Below are positions 1-7,822 of a stretch of DNA of 40,166 nt, piece after piece. Within the stretch, counting starts at the first letter, position 1, and the number at the start of each line of letters is the position of its first letter. The translations under genes were made by a program, and so were the position numbers. The DNA is from DATKMK01 sp035541895 (GTDB lineage: Bacteria > Desulfobacterota > Binatia > HRBIN30 > JACQVA1), in NCBI GenBank assembly GCA_035541895.1, contig DATKMK010000036.1, positions 1 through 40,166 of the forward strand. The letters are read 5' to 3'. The notes under the pieces were generated by a model that saw only the letters and a program-made list of their open reading frames with translations, was not told the origin of the DNA and searched no databases.

Positions 1-444
1 ATTCCAATCCGGCAGACGCTGCGGCCCGCTCGATGCGTGCGTAACGTTGTTCTGGCGCAGCCAGCGGTAGGCGCGATCCATGTCGCTGACGATGATGGCG
101 ACGTGCTGGAACCAGCGGTCGTTGCTGCGCGAATCAATTGAAACCGGCCGGCCGCGCGGCGCGAGGTATTCGGTCAGCTCGATTGCCTCGTCGCCAAGCC
201 GCATGCGCACCACGCGCATCCGCAGACCGAACACGCCTTCGAGACGTTCGTAGGCATCGCCGGCCACTTCGACGTCCGACGCGACGGTGAAGCCCAACAC
301 CTTCGAGTAGAACTCCATCGACCGGTCGGCGTCGCTGACGGTCATCCCGATCGCATCGACGCCGGTCACAAGCGGCGCGGCGAATGCCGCCGCCGCCAGC
401 AGCAACCACAGCGCGAGCGCCGCCGCGCATCGGGCTCGACGCAT
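1..444 (-). CDS. Exported VOC (glyoxalase/dioxygenase fold) protein, partial
   Basis: The reading frame runs off the left edge, so the C-terminus is missing; 148 codons are visible. Residues 1-27 form an Arg-rich n-region and an Ala/Leu hydrophobic core, which looks like a signal peptide. A vicinal-oxygen-chelate half follows, with TGVDAIGMTVSDADRSMEFY and KVLGF near residues 31-57 and QHVAIIVSDMDRAYRWL near 120. VOC proteins are usually cytoplasmic glyoxalases, dioxygenases or resistance proteins, so export is unusual. The ATG lies one base after the aquaporin stop (TGACATG), which suggests translational coupling. The reaction cannot be assigned. Family assignment is good; substrate is unknown. 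Confidence 0.75.
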   Translation of the reverse strand, partial: MRRARCAAALALWLLLAAAAFAAPLVTGVDAIGMTVSDADRSMEFYSKVLGFTVASDVEVAGDAYERLEGVFGLRMRVVRMRLGDEAIELTEYLAPRGRPVSIDSRSNDRWFQHVAIIVSDMDRAYRWLRQNNVTHASSGPQRLPDWN

Positions 445-445
445 G

Positions 446-1237
446 TCAGCTCCGCCCAGTCGCGGCGTAGCCGCAGTGAAAGATGCAGCGCGCGGGGCTT
501 TGATGATGCAGCTTGGCGCAGAAGACCCGATGCGCACCGCGGGCGCGCACGTACAACTCGGCTGCGGCGAGCATCCCGAGGATCGGCGCGACCATGTAGA
601 TCCAGAAACCCGTCCACACCTGCGCCACCGCGGCCGAGCCGAGTGTGCGCGCCGGATTCATGCTCATACCGGACAGCGGCGCTTCGAACGTGATGTACGC
701 GGCGACCAGCGCGCCGCAGACCAGCCCGGTCCGACTCGCATAGGAACTGTTGGAGAGCACCAGCACGGCCGCCATCAGGCCAAACGAGATCAGCAACTCG
801 GCGACGAACGCCACCGCTTCTCCACCGCCACCCGGTACCGTCACCACAAATTCGACAGCGGGATCAGCAAGCCAGCCGCGTAGCGCCAACCACATCAACG
901 TCACGCCGGCGATGCCACCGATGCACTGCGCGACGACATAGGCGATGGCGTCGCGCGCCTCGATCTTGCCGAGTCGAAGAAACGTCAACGTCACCGACGG
1001 ATTGAAGTGCGCGCCCGATCGCTTGCCCCAGGGCGAATAGATCAAGGCAACCGCGGTGACGCCCATCGCGATGCCGATCAGCGCGCGGCGGGTAAACGGG
1101 GCGGGAATCATCGCGTGCACAGGCGAAGCCGGATGTTCGAAGAGAACGGTGAACGCACAAGCCGACACCATGAAGAGACCCAAGAGGGTCGCTTCGATGA
1201 CGTACTCGGGCCAGTGCGATTCGGCGGGCATGCGCAA
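446..1237 (-). CDS. MIP family aquaporin/glycerol channel
   Basis: A 263-residue integral membrane channel of the major intrinsic protein family. Both half-helix signatures are visible: HFNPSVTL (NPS in place of the first NPA, residues 79-81) and MSMNPARTLG (NPA at 194-196, followed by the selectivity-filter Arg197). About six hydrophobic helices surround them. The NPA-to-NPS change in the first loop is seen in some bacterial and plant MIPs and may alter selectivity, but water, glycerol or another small neutral solute cannot be told apart here. The gene lies 3 bases after the DoxX gene and 1 base before the VOC gene, so all three are probably co-transcribed. Met3 is an alternative start. Confidence 0.88.
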   Translation of the reverse strand: MRMPAESHWPEYVIEATLLGLFMVSACAFTVLFEHPASPVHAMIPAPFTRRALIGIAMGVTAVALIYSPWGKRSGAHFNPSVTLTFLRLGKIEARDAIAYVVAQCIGGIAGVTLMWLALRGWLADPAVEFVVTVPGGGGEAVAFVAELLISFGLMAAVLVLSNSSYASRTGLVCGALVAAYITFEAPLSGMSMNPARTLGSAAVAQVWTGFWIYMVAPILGMLAAAELYVRARGAHRVFCAKLHHQSPARCIFHCGYAATGRS

Positions 1238-1240
1238 TTG

Positions 1241-1744
1241 CTACGCAGCGGCGCGCGACGGGCGGCCGTTCAGCACCGGCGTCGACTCATGCGTGCGCAG
1301 CCGCGCGATCACGGCGTCGAGCGACAGCGGTCCGGGCCCGTACGTACCGAGGTAGACGAGCAGCGCGATGTAGGAGAATTCGAGCAGGCCGACCAAACTC
1401 GAGATGCCGTCGACCTGCTCCCACTGCGCGGTGCGAATGGCGACCAGCATGGTGATGATCAACGGCAGCGCGGCGAATCGCGTGGCCAGGCCGATCAGCA
1501 AGAGCGCCCCGCACACCAACTCGGTCGTCGACGCCAGCCGCGCCTGAAACCACGGCGCGGGCAGGCCCAAGTCGGTGAAGAAGCCGGTGACTTTGTCGAG
1601 ATCGTGCAGCTTGCCCCAGCCGGAGTTCAAAAACACGAGCCCGACCGTCAGCCGCGCGATCGTTGGGGACAGCCAACTGAACGAGTTGCCGACGCGCTCC
1701 GCCACGTTCGCGAGCCAATCGAGGAGTTCAAGCATGCGGCGCAT
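1241..1744 (-). CDS. DoxX family membrane protein
   Basis: A 167-residue protein with about four membrane segments. It matches the DoxX/SURF4-like family in the segment RLTVGLVFLNSGWGKL, then a glycine-rich loop, TELVCGALLLIGLATRFAAL, and a final hydrophobic pair. DoxX proteins act at the inner membrane in redox or thiol-related roles, and the biochemical activity of most members is unknown. It leads directly into the aquaporin gene with a 3-base gap. DoxX proteins often accompany bufferin/MNIO loci, but the bufferin genes in this window are about 9 kb away, so a functional link is only speculative. Confidence 0.85.
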   Translation of the reverse strand: MRRMLELLDWLANVAERVGNSFSWLSPTIARLTVGLVFLNSGWGKLHDLDKVTGFFTDLGLPAPWFQARLASTTELVCGALLLIGLATRFAALPLIITMLVAIRTAQWEQVDGISSLVGLLEFSYIALLVYLGTYGPGPLSLDAVIARLRTHESTPVLNGRPSRAAA

Positions 1745-1847
1745 GGTGATTTTCCTTTCTCAGGGACTCTTGCATGTTTGATGTCGGAGCGGGCCGAGCG
1801 TTTCGTGGATGGGTCACCGCCTCGGACACTCCCTCGAAAAGGCGGCG

Positions 1848-3482
1848 CTATGGACGCACGCCCGCGACCTTGAGCGGCATGCGGTACAGCGCGCTGCGGC
1901 CGCAGAGATAGAGCGTCTTCCCGTCCTCGTCACCCCACGCCATGTTGTGCACGTGCTTGGGGGCGATGATGGTGCCGAGATGTTTGCCGGCGGGCGACAA
2001 TACCCACAGACCGCCGGGACCGGAGACGTAGAGATTGCCCTGCTGGTCGACCTTCATGCCGTCGAGGGCGTCTTCGCCGGGGGCGCTGGTCATGTCGAAG
2101 AAGACTTTCCCGTTTGCCAACGTCCCGTCGGATTGTACCTCGTAGCGCATCACCACTTTCCGCTTCTCGTCCCAATCGGCGAGGTAGAAGTATTTTTCGT
2201 CGGGCGAGAATGCGAGACCGTTCGGTCCGGTAAGTTCGCTAGTTAGAAGCTGTACCCTGCCGTCAGCGACTCGATAGACGCCGCTGAACGGCAGTTCCTT
2301 GCGCGGGTCGGCGAAAAATTTTGGCAGGCCGAACGGCGGATCGGTGAAGTAGAGCGCGCCGTCGGACTTGTAGACCAGGTCGTTGGGACTGTTGAGCCGC
2401 CTGCCCTCGAAGCGATCCGCTAGCACGGTCTCGCTCCCGTCCGGTTCAATTCGGATGACGCGCCGGTTGCCGTGCTGATCGGCGGTGAGGCGTCCCTGGT
2501 TGTCGAGCGTGAGGCCGTTTGATCCCGGCTGCCCGTATTCGGCGATGTCGGCGCCCTCGTAGCCGCTCGGCTGGCGGAACACCGAAAGCTGGCCGTCGGC
2601 GGTGTACTTGTAGATGATGTTGCTGTTGGGATCGCTGAACAGCAGATAGCCGCCGTCGCGGACCCAGATCGGGCCTTCCGTGAACTTGAAGCCCTCGGCG
2701 AGCTTGAAGATCTTCGGGTTGGGTCCGACGATCGCCTCGATTGCCGGGTCCTTACGCACGATCTCGACGTTGACTTCGCTCGGCGTGATGGCGACCGGAC
2801 CGCGCGTGCCCGGATAGAACTCCAGCTTGGCGAAGCGCATGTAGATGAAGTTCGTCGGTGGATTGGACAGCGGCCCGTTTGCGCCGAAGACCGCGAGTTG
2901 GATCTGCTGCCGGGGCTTCAGGTTGCGGCCGACGACCAATCGATTGGTCGCGTTCCACCCACCCACCACCGATCCGCCCACTTGGCCGAGCGCACGGGTC
3001 AACTCGCCGTCGACCCACACCTCGGCGTAGTCGTCGACGGAGGTTTCGAAGACCACGGTGGCGCCGGTCGGATCATAGTCGCCGATACGGTCGGGAATCG
3101 TGAGCTTGATGCGATACCAGTTGAAACACAGCCGGCCGGTCGCGCGTCGTTGGCTGAGCGTCGGCGGCGCAATCGCCGGCCACTTCAAGTCGTCGAAGTC
3201 GGCGCCGCCAGCGTGCGGCGTGTAGTCGTAAGTCTTGATCGGTTTGCCGGTCGGTTGCCCGTCTGGTCCCGCAGACCTGAAGTCGGCGGTGATGATCTTG
3301 GTATCACTGTAGCGCCATTGGCCCTTGATGAGCTTCACGCCCCCGTTCGTAGCGAGGTCGATGGTCGCTTGCGGCGCGCCCGAAGGGATCGCCGCATCTT
3401 CGGCGCGCGTCGTGCCGGCGCCGCCGGCGAGCAACGCGAGACCTATCAGTGCGCGCATGCAGATGTTCATGTTCGTCACCAT
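1848..3482 (-). CDS. Exported SMP-30/gluconolactonase-like beta-propeller protein
   Basis: A 544-residue exported protein. The signal peptide is clearest if translation starts at Met5 (3470), where GGTGA lies six bases upstream; it ends near TTRAEDA. Residues about 40-235 look like a galactose-binding-type beta-sandwich (FETSVDDYAEVWVDGEL). Residues about 250-540 are an SMP-30/gluconolactonase/LRE propeller with the expected metal ligands: Glu in KFTEGPIWV, Asn in SPNDLVYKSDG, Asp in DALDGMKVDQQGNLYVSG. The family hydrolyses sugar lactones or related esters using a divalent metal. The N-terminal extension is an added module compared with the ~300-residue enzyme. The GlcG-cupin gene ends only 7 bases upstream, so the two are probably in one transcript. 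Substrate not known. Confidence 0.85.
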   Translation of the reverse strand: MVTNMNICMRALIGLALLAGGAGTTRAEDAAIPSGAPQATIDLATNGGVKLIKGQWRYSDTKIITADFRSAGPDGQPTGKPIKTYDYTPHAGGADFDDLKWPAIAPPTLSQRRATGRLCFNWYRIKLTIPDRIGDYDPTGATVVFETSVDDYAEVWVDGELTRALGQVGGSVVGGWNATNRLVVGRNLKPRQQIQLAVFGANGPLSNPPTNFIYMRFAKLEFYPGTRGPVAITPSEVNVEIVRKDPAIEAIVGPNPKIFKLAEGFKFTEGPIWVRDGGYLLFSDPNSNIIYKYTADGQLSVFRQPSGYEGADIAEYGQPGSNGLTLDNQGRLTADQHGNRRVIRIEPDGSETVLADRFEGRRLNSPNDLVYKSDGALYFTDPPFGLPKFFADPRKELPFSGVYRVADGRVQLLTSELTGPNGLAFSPDEKYFYLADWDEKRKVVMRYEVQSDGTLANGKVFFDMTSAPGEDALDGMKVDQQGNLYVSGPGGLWVLSPAGKHLGTIIAPKHVHNMAWGDEDGKTLYLCGRSALYRMPLKVAGVRP

Positions 3483-3489
3483 TCCGGCC

Positions 3490-4356
3490 CTAACGGACCT
3501 TCACGACGTAATACGTCAGCGCAGTCGGCACTTCTTTGAACCAGTGCGGCGTGCCGTTGGGGACGATGATGACGTCGCCCTTGGCGATGCGGCGCGTGTC
3601 GCCATCGCGCATGCTCGCGCCGCGAATTTCGTCGGGCTCGATGCTCTTGCCGTCGACGATGGTGCCGCCGGTGACGAAGGTGGCGCTGCCGTCGAGCACG
3701 TAGATGATGTCAGTGTCCTTCGCGTGGATCTCGACTTGCCCGGCTTGGTTGCGGCGACTGGCGTGCACCATGTAATTGCGACCGGTGCCGTCGAAGAGCA
3801 CCGCACCTTTGGCGAAGGCCTGCGTGACGGCGTCTGCGTCGAAGAACGAGACCGGCGGCGGCGGCGTGTTGGCAGCGAAGTTCTTGGCGGCCGCGGCGCC
3901 GGCAAAGGCCAGCTCTTCGTCCTGCTGCGCGCTGGCGGCGCCGCTGACGCCGACGCCACCGACGATGGCGCCGTCGACCTCGATCGGGACGCCACCTTGG
4001 AGGGGCGTGAAATCGTTGAGCGCGGTCATGGCGGTCCGGCCTTTGTTGATGATGTCTTCGAACACCTTCGTCGGTGTCTTGAACAGCACGGCCGTGCGCG
4101 CTTTCCCGATCGAGATGGTCGCGCCGGCGGCGAACGTCCCGTCGAGGCGGGCGAGCGCGATGAGATTTCCGCCGTCATCGACCACGGCGATCACGCCGCC
4201 CGGCGCATTCAGCCGTTTCGCCGCCGCGCTCGCCGCCGCGATCACCTTGTCGGCGCCGTCGAGAGTAAGGCTCTTCTTGTCGACGATCTGAGCGGAAACA
4301 GCGGTCGCAAAGGCGACCGCGGCAAGCGTCACTGAGCTGGTCGTGGTTGATGCCAT
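3490..4356 (-). CDS. Exported GlcG/HbpS-like domain fused to a cupin
   Basis: A 288-residue protein with an N-terminal signal peptide (cleavage near AVSA-QIV). Residues about 25-165 form a GlcG/HbpS domain: VIAVVDDGGNLIALARLDG, then SIGKARTAVLF, LQGGVPIEVDGAIVGGVGVSG and QQDEELA. Residues about 190-285 form a single cupin (IIYVLDGSATFVTGG, then DVIIVPNGTPHWFKEV). GlcG/HbpS proteins bind haem or small ligands; cupins commonly bind a metal through His residues, and NGTPHWF gives one candidate ligand. The start is supported by AGAGGT five bases upstream. A 9-bp inverted repeat overlaps this start (see 4354-4380). It is the first gene of the leftward run. A second, cupin-less GlcG protein lies at 9984-10460. 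Confidence 0.85.
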   Translation of the reverse strand: MASTTTSSVTLAAVAFATAVSAQIVDKKSLTLDGADKVIAAASAAAKRLNAPGGVIAVVDDGGNLIALARLDGTFAAGATISIGKARTAVLFKTPTKVFEDIINKGRTAMTALNDFTPLQGGVPIEVDGAIVGGVGVSGAASAQQDEELAFAGAAAAKNFAANTPPPPVSFFDADAVTQAFAKGAVLFDGTGRNYMVHASRRNQAGQVEIHAKDTDIIYVLDGSATFVTGGTIVDGKSIEPDEIRGASMRDGDTRRIAKGDVIIVPNGTPHWFKEVPTALTYYVVKVR

Positions 4357-4380
4357 CGAAGTACCTCTGCAACTTCGATG
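4354..4380 (-). promoter_or_regulatory. Inverted repeat enclosing the RBS and start codon of the GlcG-cupin gene
   Basis: CATCGAAGT (4354-4362) and ACTTCGATG (4372-4380) are perfect 9-base inverted copies separated by 9 bases. In the minus-strand transcript the loop carries the Shine-Dalgarno AGAGGT and the 3' arm ends in the AUG. Folding would pair the start codon and could limit translation. This is seen directly; a regulatory role is inference. Confidence 0.45.
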
Positions 4381-4726
4381 CGTTTGACCGCGAGCGGTTA
4401 CGCGGAGCGGAGCACAGAACGCAGACCCGCGGCACCGTCGCTCGGCTCAGGGGTGGATCGAAAATCTACCTATGGAAGGATTGCTGCCTCGATCCGTGTG
4501 TCGTACCAACCGGCGCAATGGTCGCCCGAGTGTCACAGGGCGATTCGCTCGCGCGAATCCCGCAGTTGGAGATCGCCGTCGTTCCATCGAGCCACAGGTT
4601 GCTTCCCCCCGGCAACTTGCGGCTCGAAGCGACGCCTCGGGGCGTTGACCATCGGAACGAAAGCGGACATGTCGGAAGCGGCGAGGACATTCTACCGTGG
4701 GACACACAGAAACCGCAGGCTTTCAC
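4357..4726. other. Divergent intergenic region, GlcG-cupin / sensor kinase
   Basis: About 370 bases (340 if the kinase starts at its upstream GTG) between two divergent genes. Apart from the right arm of the inverted repeat at 4354-4380 I see no gene-like frame, no convincing sigma-70 promoter and no terminator. Both promoters must lie here. Confidence 0.5.
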
Positions 4727-5836
4727 ATGAGTCACGAGGCGCCGCCGGATATCGAACACAGTATTGCACGGTGTCGCATCCTGCTCTCCGGCGTCGCGTT
4801 TATCGCCGTGTTCATCGACCCCACCGAGCCATTCGTGTCGCGCTGGATTCCGATTGCGGCGGGTACGTTCACGATGGATCCCACCGCGCTCTCGGCGCTC
4901 GCAGCCCACTTCGCGTACGGGCTGGCCGTGGCGTCGGCTCAGCAATGGCGTTGGATACCGCGGACGCAGCTCCGGACGTTCACGACGCTGGCCGACGCCT
5001 TGTTTGCGATCGTCATCATGGTGTTGACCGAGGGTCCCAACAGCCCGTTCTTCGCCTTCTTCGCGTTGGCCGTGGTGGGGACCGGATTACGCGACGGCTT
5101 TCGCCGCGCCATGGGAGTGACCGTCATCACCGCCGCGCTGTACGTGGGGCTCATTTTGCTCTCGGGCTGGAACGAGGGAAACGTCTTCATCATGCGCCCG
5201 GTCTATCTCGCGATCATCGGCTACCTCGTGGCGTATCTGGCGCAACAGCGACTCAACTTGGAGGCGGGGATTCGAGCCCTGACGGCGGCCAACGAGCGGC
5301 ATCAGATCGCGCGCGATTTGCACGACGGACGCGCGCAAGCGCTGGCCGGCATCAGTTTGCGCATCGAAACCTGCCGCGAGCTACTGCGCCGCGGCAGCGC
5401 CGGCCAAGCCAGTCAGGAGTTGACGGAGCTGCAGGCGAGCGTCGATCGCGAGTATGACGACCTGCGCAGCTATATGGCGTTGCTCCTCGGTCACGATACC
5501 GGCCGCGTGGCCGCCGGCACGACCGCCGCCCCGCACTTCGAGGTCTCGGCAGCGTTTGACGGATCACCAGAGTTGGTTGAACAGGTGTTCCAGATCCTGC
5601 GCGAGGGCGCCCGGAACATCGTTCGCCACGCCCACGCGCGCACCGGCACGCTGGCGGTTCGCACCGCAAACAAGATCGTCGAAATCCACATCGACGATGA
5701 CGGGATCGGTTTTCCGCCGTCCGAGTCGTTACCGTGGTCAATGGCGTCGCGCGTGGCCGAACTCGACGGCGCCATGCGCGTCGTGCGCGCTGACACCGTC
5801 GGAGGGCACATCGCGATCACCATCCCCCATCATTGA
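4727..5836 (+). CDS. NarL-type sensor histidine kinase
   Basis: A membrane sensor kinase of the HisKA_3/HATPase class. I take the ATG at 4727; an in-frame GTG at 4697 would add ten residues. The N-terminal ~175 residues carry several hydrophobic helices with no recognisable extracellular sensor domain. The phosphoacceptor motif is RHQIARDLHDGRAQAL (His199 from this start). The ATP-binding domain has an N box (REGARNIVRHAHA) and a G1 box (IDDDGIGF). The G2 region reads LPWSMASRVAELDG instead of the usual Gly-rich GLxGMxER form, so nucleotide handling may be weakened. The response regulator begins 11 bases after the stop, making a standard pair. Signal unknown. Confidence 0.87.
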   Translation: MSHEAPPDIEHSIARCRILLSGVAFIAVFIDPTEPFVSRWIPIAAGTFTMDPTALSALAAHFAYGLAVASAQQWRWIPRTQLRTFTTLADALFAIVIMVLTEGPNSPFFAFFALAVVGTGLRDGFRRAMGVTVITAALYVGLILLSGWNEGNVFIMRPVYLAIIGYLVAYLAQQRLNLEAGIRALTAANERHQIARDLHDGRAQALAGISLRIETCRELLRRGSAGQASQELTELQASVDREYDDLRSYMALLLGHDTGRVAAGTTAAPHFEVSAAFDGSPELVEQVFQILREGARNIVRHAHARTGTLAVRTANKIVEIHIDDDGIGFPPSESLPWSMASRVAELDGAMRVVRADTVGGHIAITIPHH

Positions 5837-5847
5837 GGCTGTTGCGC

Positions 5848-6483
5848 ATGGACAAACCGCTGCGAGTCATCATCGCCGACGACCACGCCCTCTTTCGAGA
5901 AGGATTGGCGTCGCTGCTGCGATTGCATAGCGATCTGACCGTTGTAGGTGAGACCGCGAGCGCGAGCGACCTGCTCCGCATGGTCGAGGAGACCCCGTGC
6001 GACATTGTGCTGCTCGATCTCGGGATGGAGCGCAATTCGCTCGCCGACATCTCGACCTTGGCCGCCAAAGTGCGCGTGGTGGTGGTGACGGCAAGCGAAC
6101 AACCCCAGGACGCACTTGACGCGCTGCGCTCGGGGGCGAGTGCGGTGGTGTTCAAACGCTTCGCCGCGAAGAGTTTAATGGAGGCGATTCGCACCGCCGC
6201 CGACGGAAACGCGTGGATGCCGCCCACGCTCCAGACTTACGCGGTGGGACAACTCCGCGCCGCGAGCCGCGATCCGGTCACGCCGCGTGAACGCGAGATC
6301 ATTCGTTACGTCGCGCTCGGATTGCGTAACGCCGAAGTGGCGAAGAAGTTGTTCATCAGCGAGGTGACGGTCAAGACTCACCTCAACAACATTTTTCAGA
6401 AGCTCGACATTCGCGACCGGGTGGAGTTGACGCTGTACGCCGCCAGGGTCGGTATCATCGGCGTGCACGAACGCCCGTCGTAA
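5848..6483 (+). CDS. NarL/FixJ-type response regulator
   Basis: A 211-residue response regulator. The receiver domain (residues about 5-120) has the acidic pair Asp11-Asp12 (IIADDHALFREG), phosphoacceptor Asp57 in IVLLDLGMERNSL, Thr/Ala in VVVTASEQ and the conserved Lys in VVFKRFA. The motif after Asp57 lacks the common Met-Pro. A LuxR-type helix-turn-helix fills residues about 140-205 (TPREREIIRYVALGLRNAEV, then ISEVTVKTHLNNIFQKL). I chose the ATG at 5848 because the receiver begins there; an upstream TTG overlapping the kinase stop is less likely. It would be phosphorylated by the kinase just upstream. Target genes are unknown. Confidence 0.9.
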   Translation: MDKPLRVIIADDHALFREGLASLLRLHSDLTVVGETASASDLLRMVEETPCDIVLLDLGMERNSLADISTLAAKVRVVVVTASEQPQDALDALRSGASAVVFKRFAAKSLMEAIRTAADGNAWMPPTLQTYAVGQLRAASRDPVTPREREIIRYVALGLRNAEVAKKLFISEVTVKTHLNNIFQKLDIRDRVELTLYAARVGIIGVHERPS

Positions 6484-6528
6484 ACATCCGATCGCTTCAA
6501 CCCCAGTCAGTCGGCTTCGCGCGCACGT

Positions 6529-7029
6529 TCACGGCGTCGGGGTCGGGGTGTCGACGACCGCCTCCGTCGCGGTCGGCGTCTCGGTTGCAGTCGGGGTGTC
6601 CGTCGGGGTCGGTGTGTCGGTTGCGGTATCGGTCGCGGTCCCAGTTGGTGTCGGGGTGTCTTCCTCGGGAACTACCTCGGTAGGCGTTTCGGTCGGAGTT
6701 GGTGTTTCCGGCTCGATTTCCGTCTCCGTTGGCGTGGGCGTACTGGGCACAAACGTCGGTGTCGTCGTGTCGGGAGGCGTTGTAGCGGTGTGAGTCGGAG
6801 TCGGTGAAGCTGGAATATGCTCGGTCGCGGTGTTTGTGGGCACACCGGTGGGCGTGTCGGTAGCGGCGGGAGGCGGAGCCACCGTGATGGTCGCAGACGA
6901 GCGCGGCGTCGAACTCGGAACGATCGGTTCGCCGTTGTTGTCATTGTCGTCGCCGCACGCCGCCGCGAACGGCAAGAGCGCTAGGAGGATCAGAGACGGG
7001 TAACGGAAAACGAGGCTTCTGAGACGCAT
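6529..7029 (-). CDS. Thr/Pro-repeat lipoprotein
   Basis: A 166-residue predicted lipoprotein. A basic n-region (MRLRSLVFRYPS), a hydrophobic core and the lipobox LPFAAAC put the lipidated Cys near residue 25, followed by an acidic GDDNDNNGEP linker. The rest is almost entirely Thr, Pro, Ala, Glu and Val in irregular TPT/TAT/TDT units, with no folded domain visible. Such stretches are usually surface spacers or glycosylated stalks. The start at 7029 is supported by GGAAGGAGAG upstream, although the frame stays open to 7290. It ends convergently 45 bases from the response regulator. A G8 tract lies 27-34 bases upstream of the start. Function unknown. Confidence 0.7.
   Translation of the reverse strand: MRLRSLVFRYPSLILLALLPFAAACGDDNDNNGEPIVPSSTPRSSATITVAPPPAATDTPTGVPTNTATEHIPASPTPTHTATTPPDTTTPTFVPSTPTPTETEIEPETPTPTETPTEVVPEEDTPTPTGTATDTATDTPTPTDTPTATETPTATEAVVDTPTPTP
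6531..6900. repeat. Degenerate Thr-Pro coding minisatellite
   Basis: The plus strand shows many short imperfect copies of GTCGG(T/C)GT and GGGGTGTC, which translate on the minus strand as Thr-Pro-Thr/Ala units of the lipoprotein. Copy number is likely unstable. Boundaries are approximate. Confidence 0.6.
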
Positions 7030-7365
7030 GGACGGCTCTCCTTCCAGCGGCCCCGCCCCCCCCTTCGCAAACAAGAGCCGAATCTTAGCGTTTGCACTGG
7101 TCACGTATTCGTTCGCGTCAGGAGACGCAATTCGTAGAAGGGTGGAATCTGCCTGGAACTTTTGAATGAGTCCCGCCGTCGGGGAGCCACGACTGCCGGT
7201 GCTGAATGTGCCCTCACACAAAAGGCGGACTTCGAATGCGCTGTTGGGACGATTGTTCGTCTGGCGGTGCCCACCTAAGAATTTCGGCAATGACGCGTGC
7301 GTGACCTCTCGACACCTCGACGTGCATCAAGCTGGGTAGGTTTCACGCCTTTAGTGGATGGTTTT
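7030..7365. other. Intergenic region between the lipoprotein and the small unknown gene
   Basis: About 336 bases between divergent starts. It holds the C8/G8 tract at 7056-7063 close to the lipoprotein start. In-frame upstream extensions exist for both neighbours (lipoprotein frame to 7290, small protein frame from GTG 7297), but those extensions look less protein-like than the cores. No promoter is convincing. Confidence 0.4.
7056..7063. repeat. Homopolymer C8 (G8 on the minus strand)
   Basis: Eight consecutive C on the plus strand, that is G8 in the 5' leader or promoter of the Thr/Pro lipoprotein, 27-34 bases before its ATG. Tracts of this kind can slip during replication and alter promoter spacing. 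The run is seen directly; phase variation is only a possibility. Confidence 0.6.
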
Positions 7366-7713
7366 ATGACCGGACGCACACCAAAGTTCGCGGTTGGCGG
7401 AGTCGATAGGCCGGAACAACGCCTGTTGCTTGCGGTGCTCGAAGAGGCGATCATGTGCTTCCAGAAGTATCTGCACGCCACCGACGCCGAAGGCCGTCGC
7501 GCGTTCCGTGATGCCGAAGATTGGATCATGGAAGCGAATCGTTGCGATGTGTTTTCGTTCCATCACGTCTGCGAAGTGGCGGGGATGGACCCGGCCTACG
7601 TCCGGCGCGGTCTGCAGCAGTGGCGCCTCCGTAGAGCGACCGGTTACTCCGGTGCGGCAGCCGACGTGGTGCGAGCGGGAGCGGGTCGCCGTAGCGATCG
7701 CCGCTCGCTGTAA
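7366..7713 (+). CDS. Small conserved-looking protein of unknown function
   Basis: A 115-residue protein from the ATG at 7366; an in-frame GTG at 7297 would lengthen it. I cannot name it with certainty. The centre (EEAIMCFQKYLHATDAEGRR, FRDAEDWI, FSFHHVCEVAGMDPAYVRRGL) resembles a family of small uncharacterised proteins found in Deltaproteobacteria-like genomes, in which an acidic helix precedes a helix-turn-helix-like segment ending in YVRRGLxxW. The C-terminus is Arg-rich. Together these suggest, but do not prove, nucleic-acid binding. It stands alone between the divergent lipoprotein gene and the PIG-L gene 100 bases downstream. A weak GGATGG precedes the chosen start. Confidence 0.6.
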   Translation: MTGRTPKFAVGGVDRPEQRLLLAVLEEAIMCFQKYLHATDAEGRRAFRDAEDWIMEANRCDVFSFHHVCEVAGMDPAYVRRGLQQWRLRRATGYSGAAADVVRAGAGRRSDRRSL

Positions 7714-7822
7714 GCCCATGCGGCGAGTAGCCCTCGTCGCGGCAGCCCTGGGTATCACTATCCAAATGCGCCGCCGGTCCGTTGAAGGGCTGTGCAGTTG
7801 TCGCTAGGTTGGCCTGGTGCGG

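Noticed and set aside
3325..4335. 336-codon plus-strand frame
   Set aside because: Antisense to the GlcG-cupin gene; no domain recognised.
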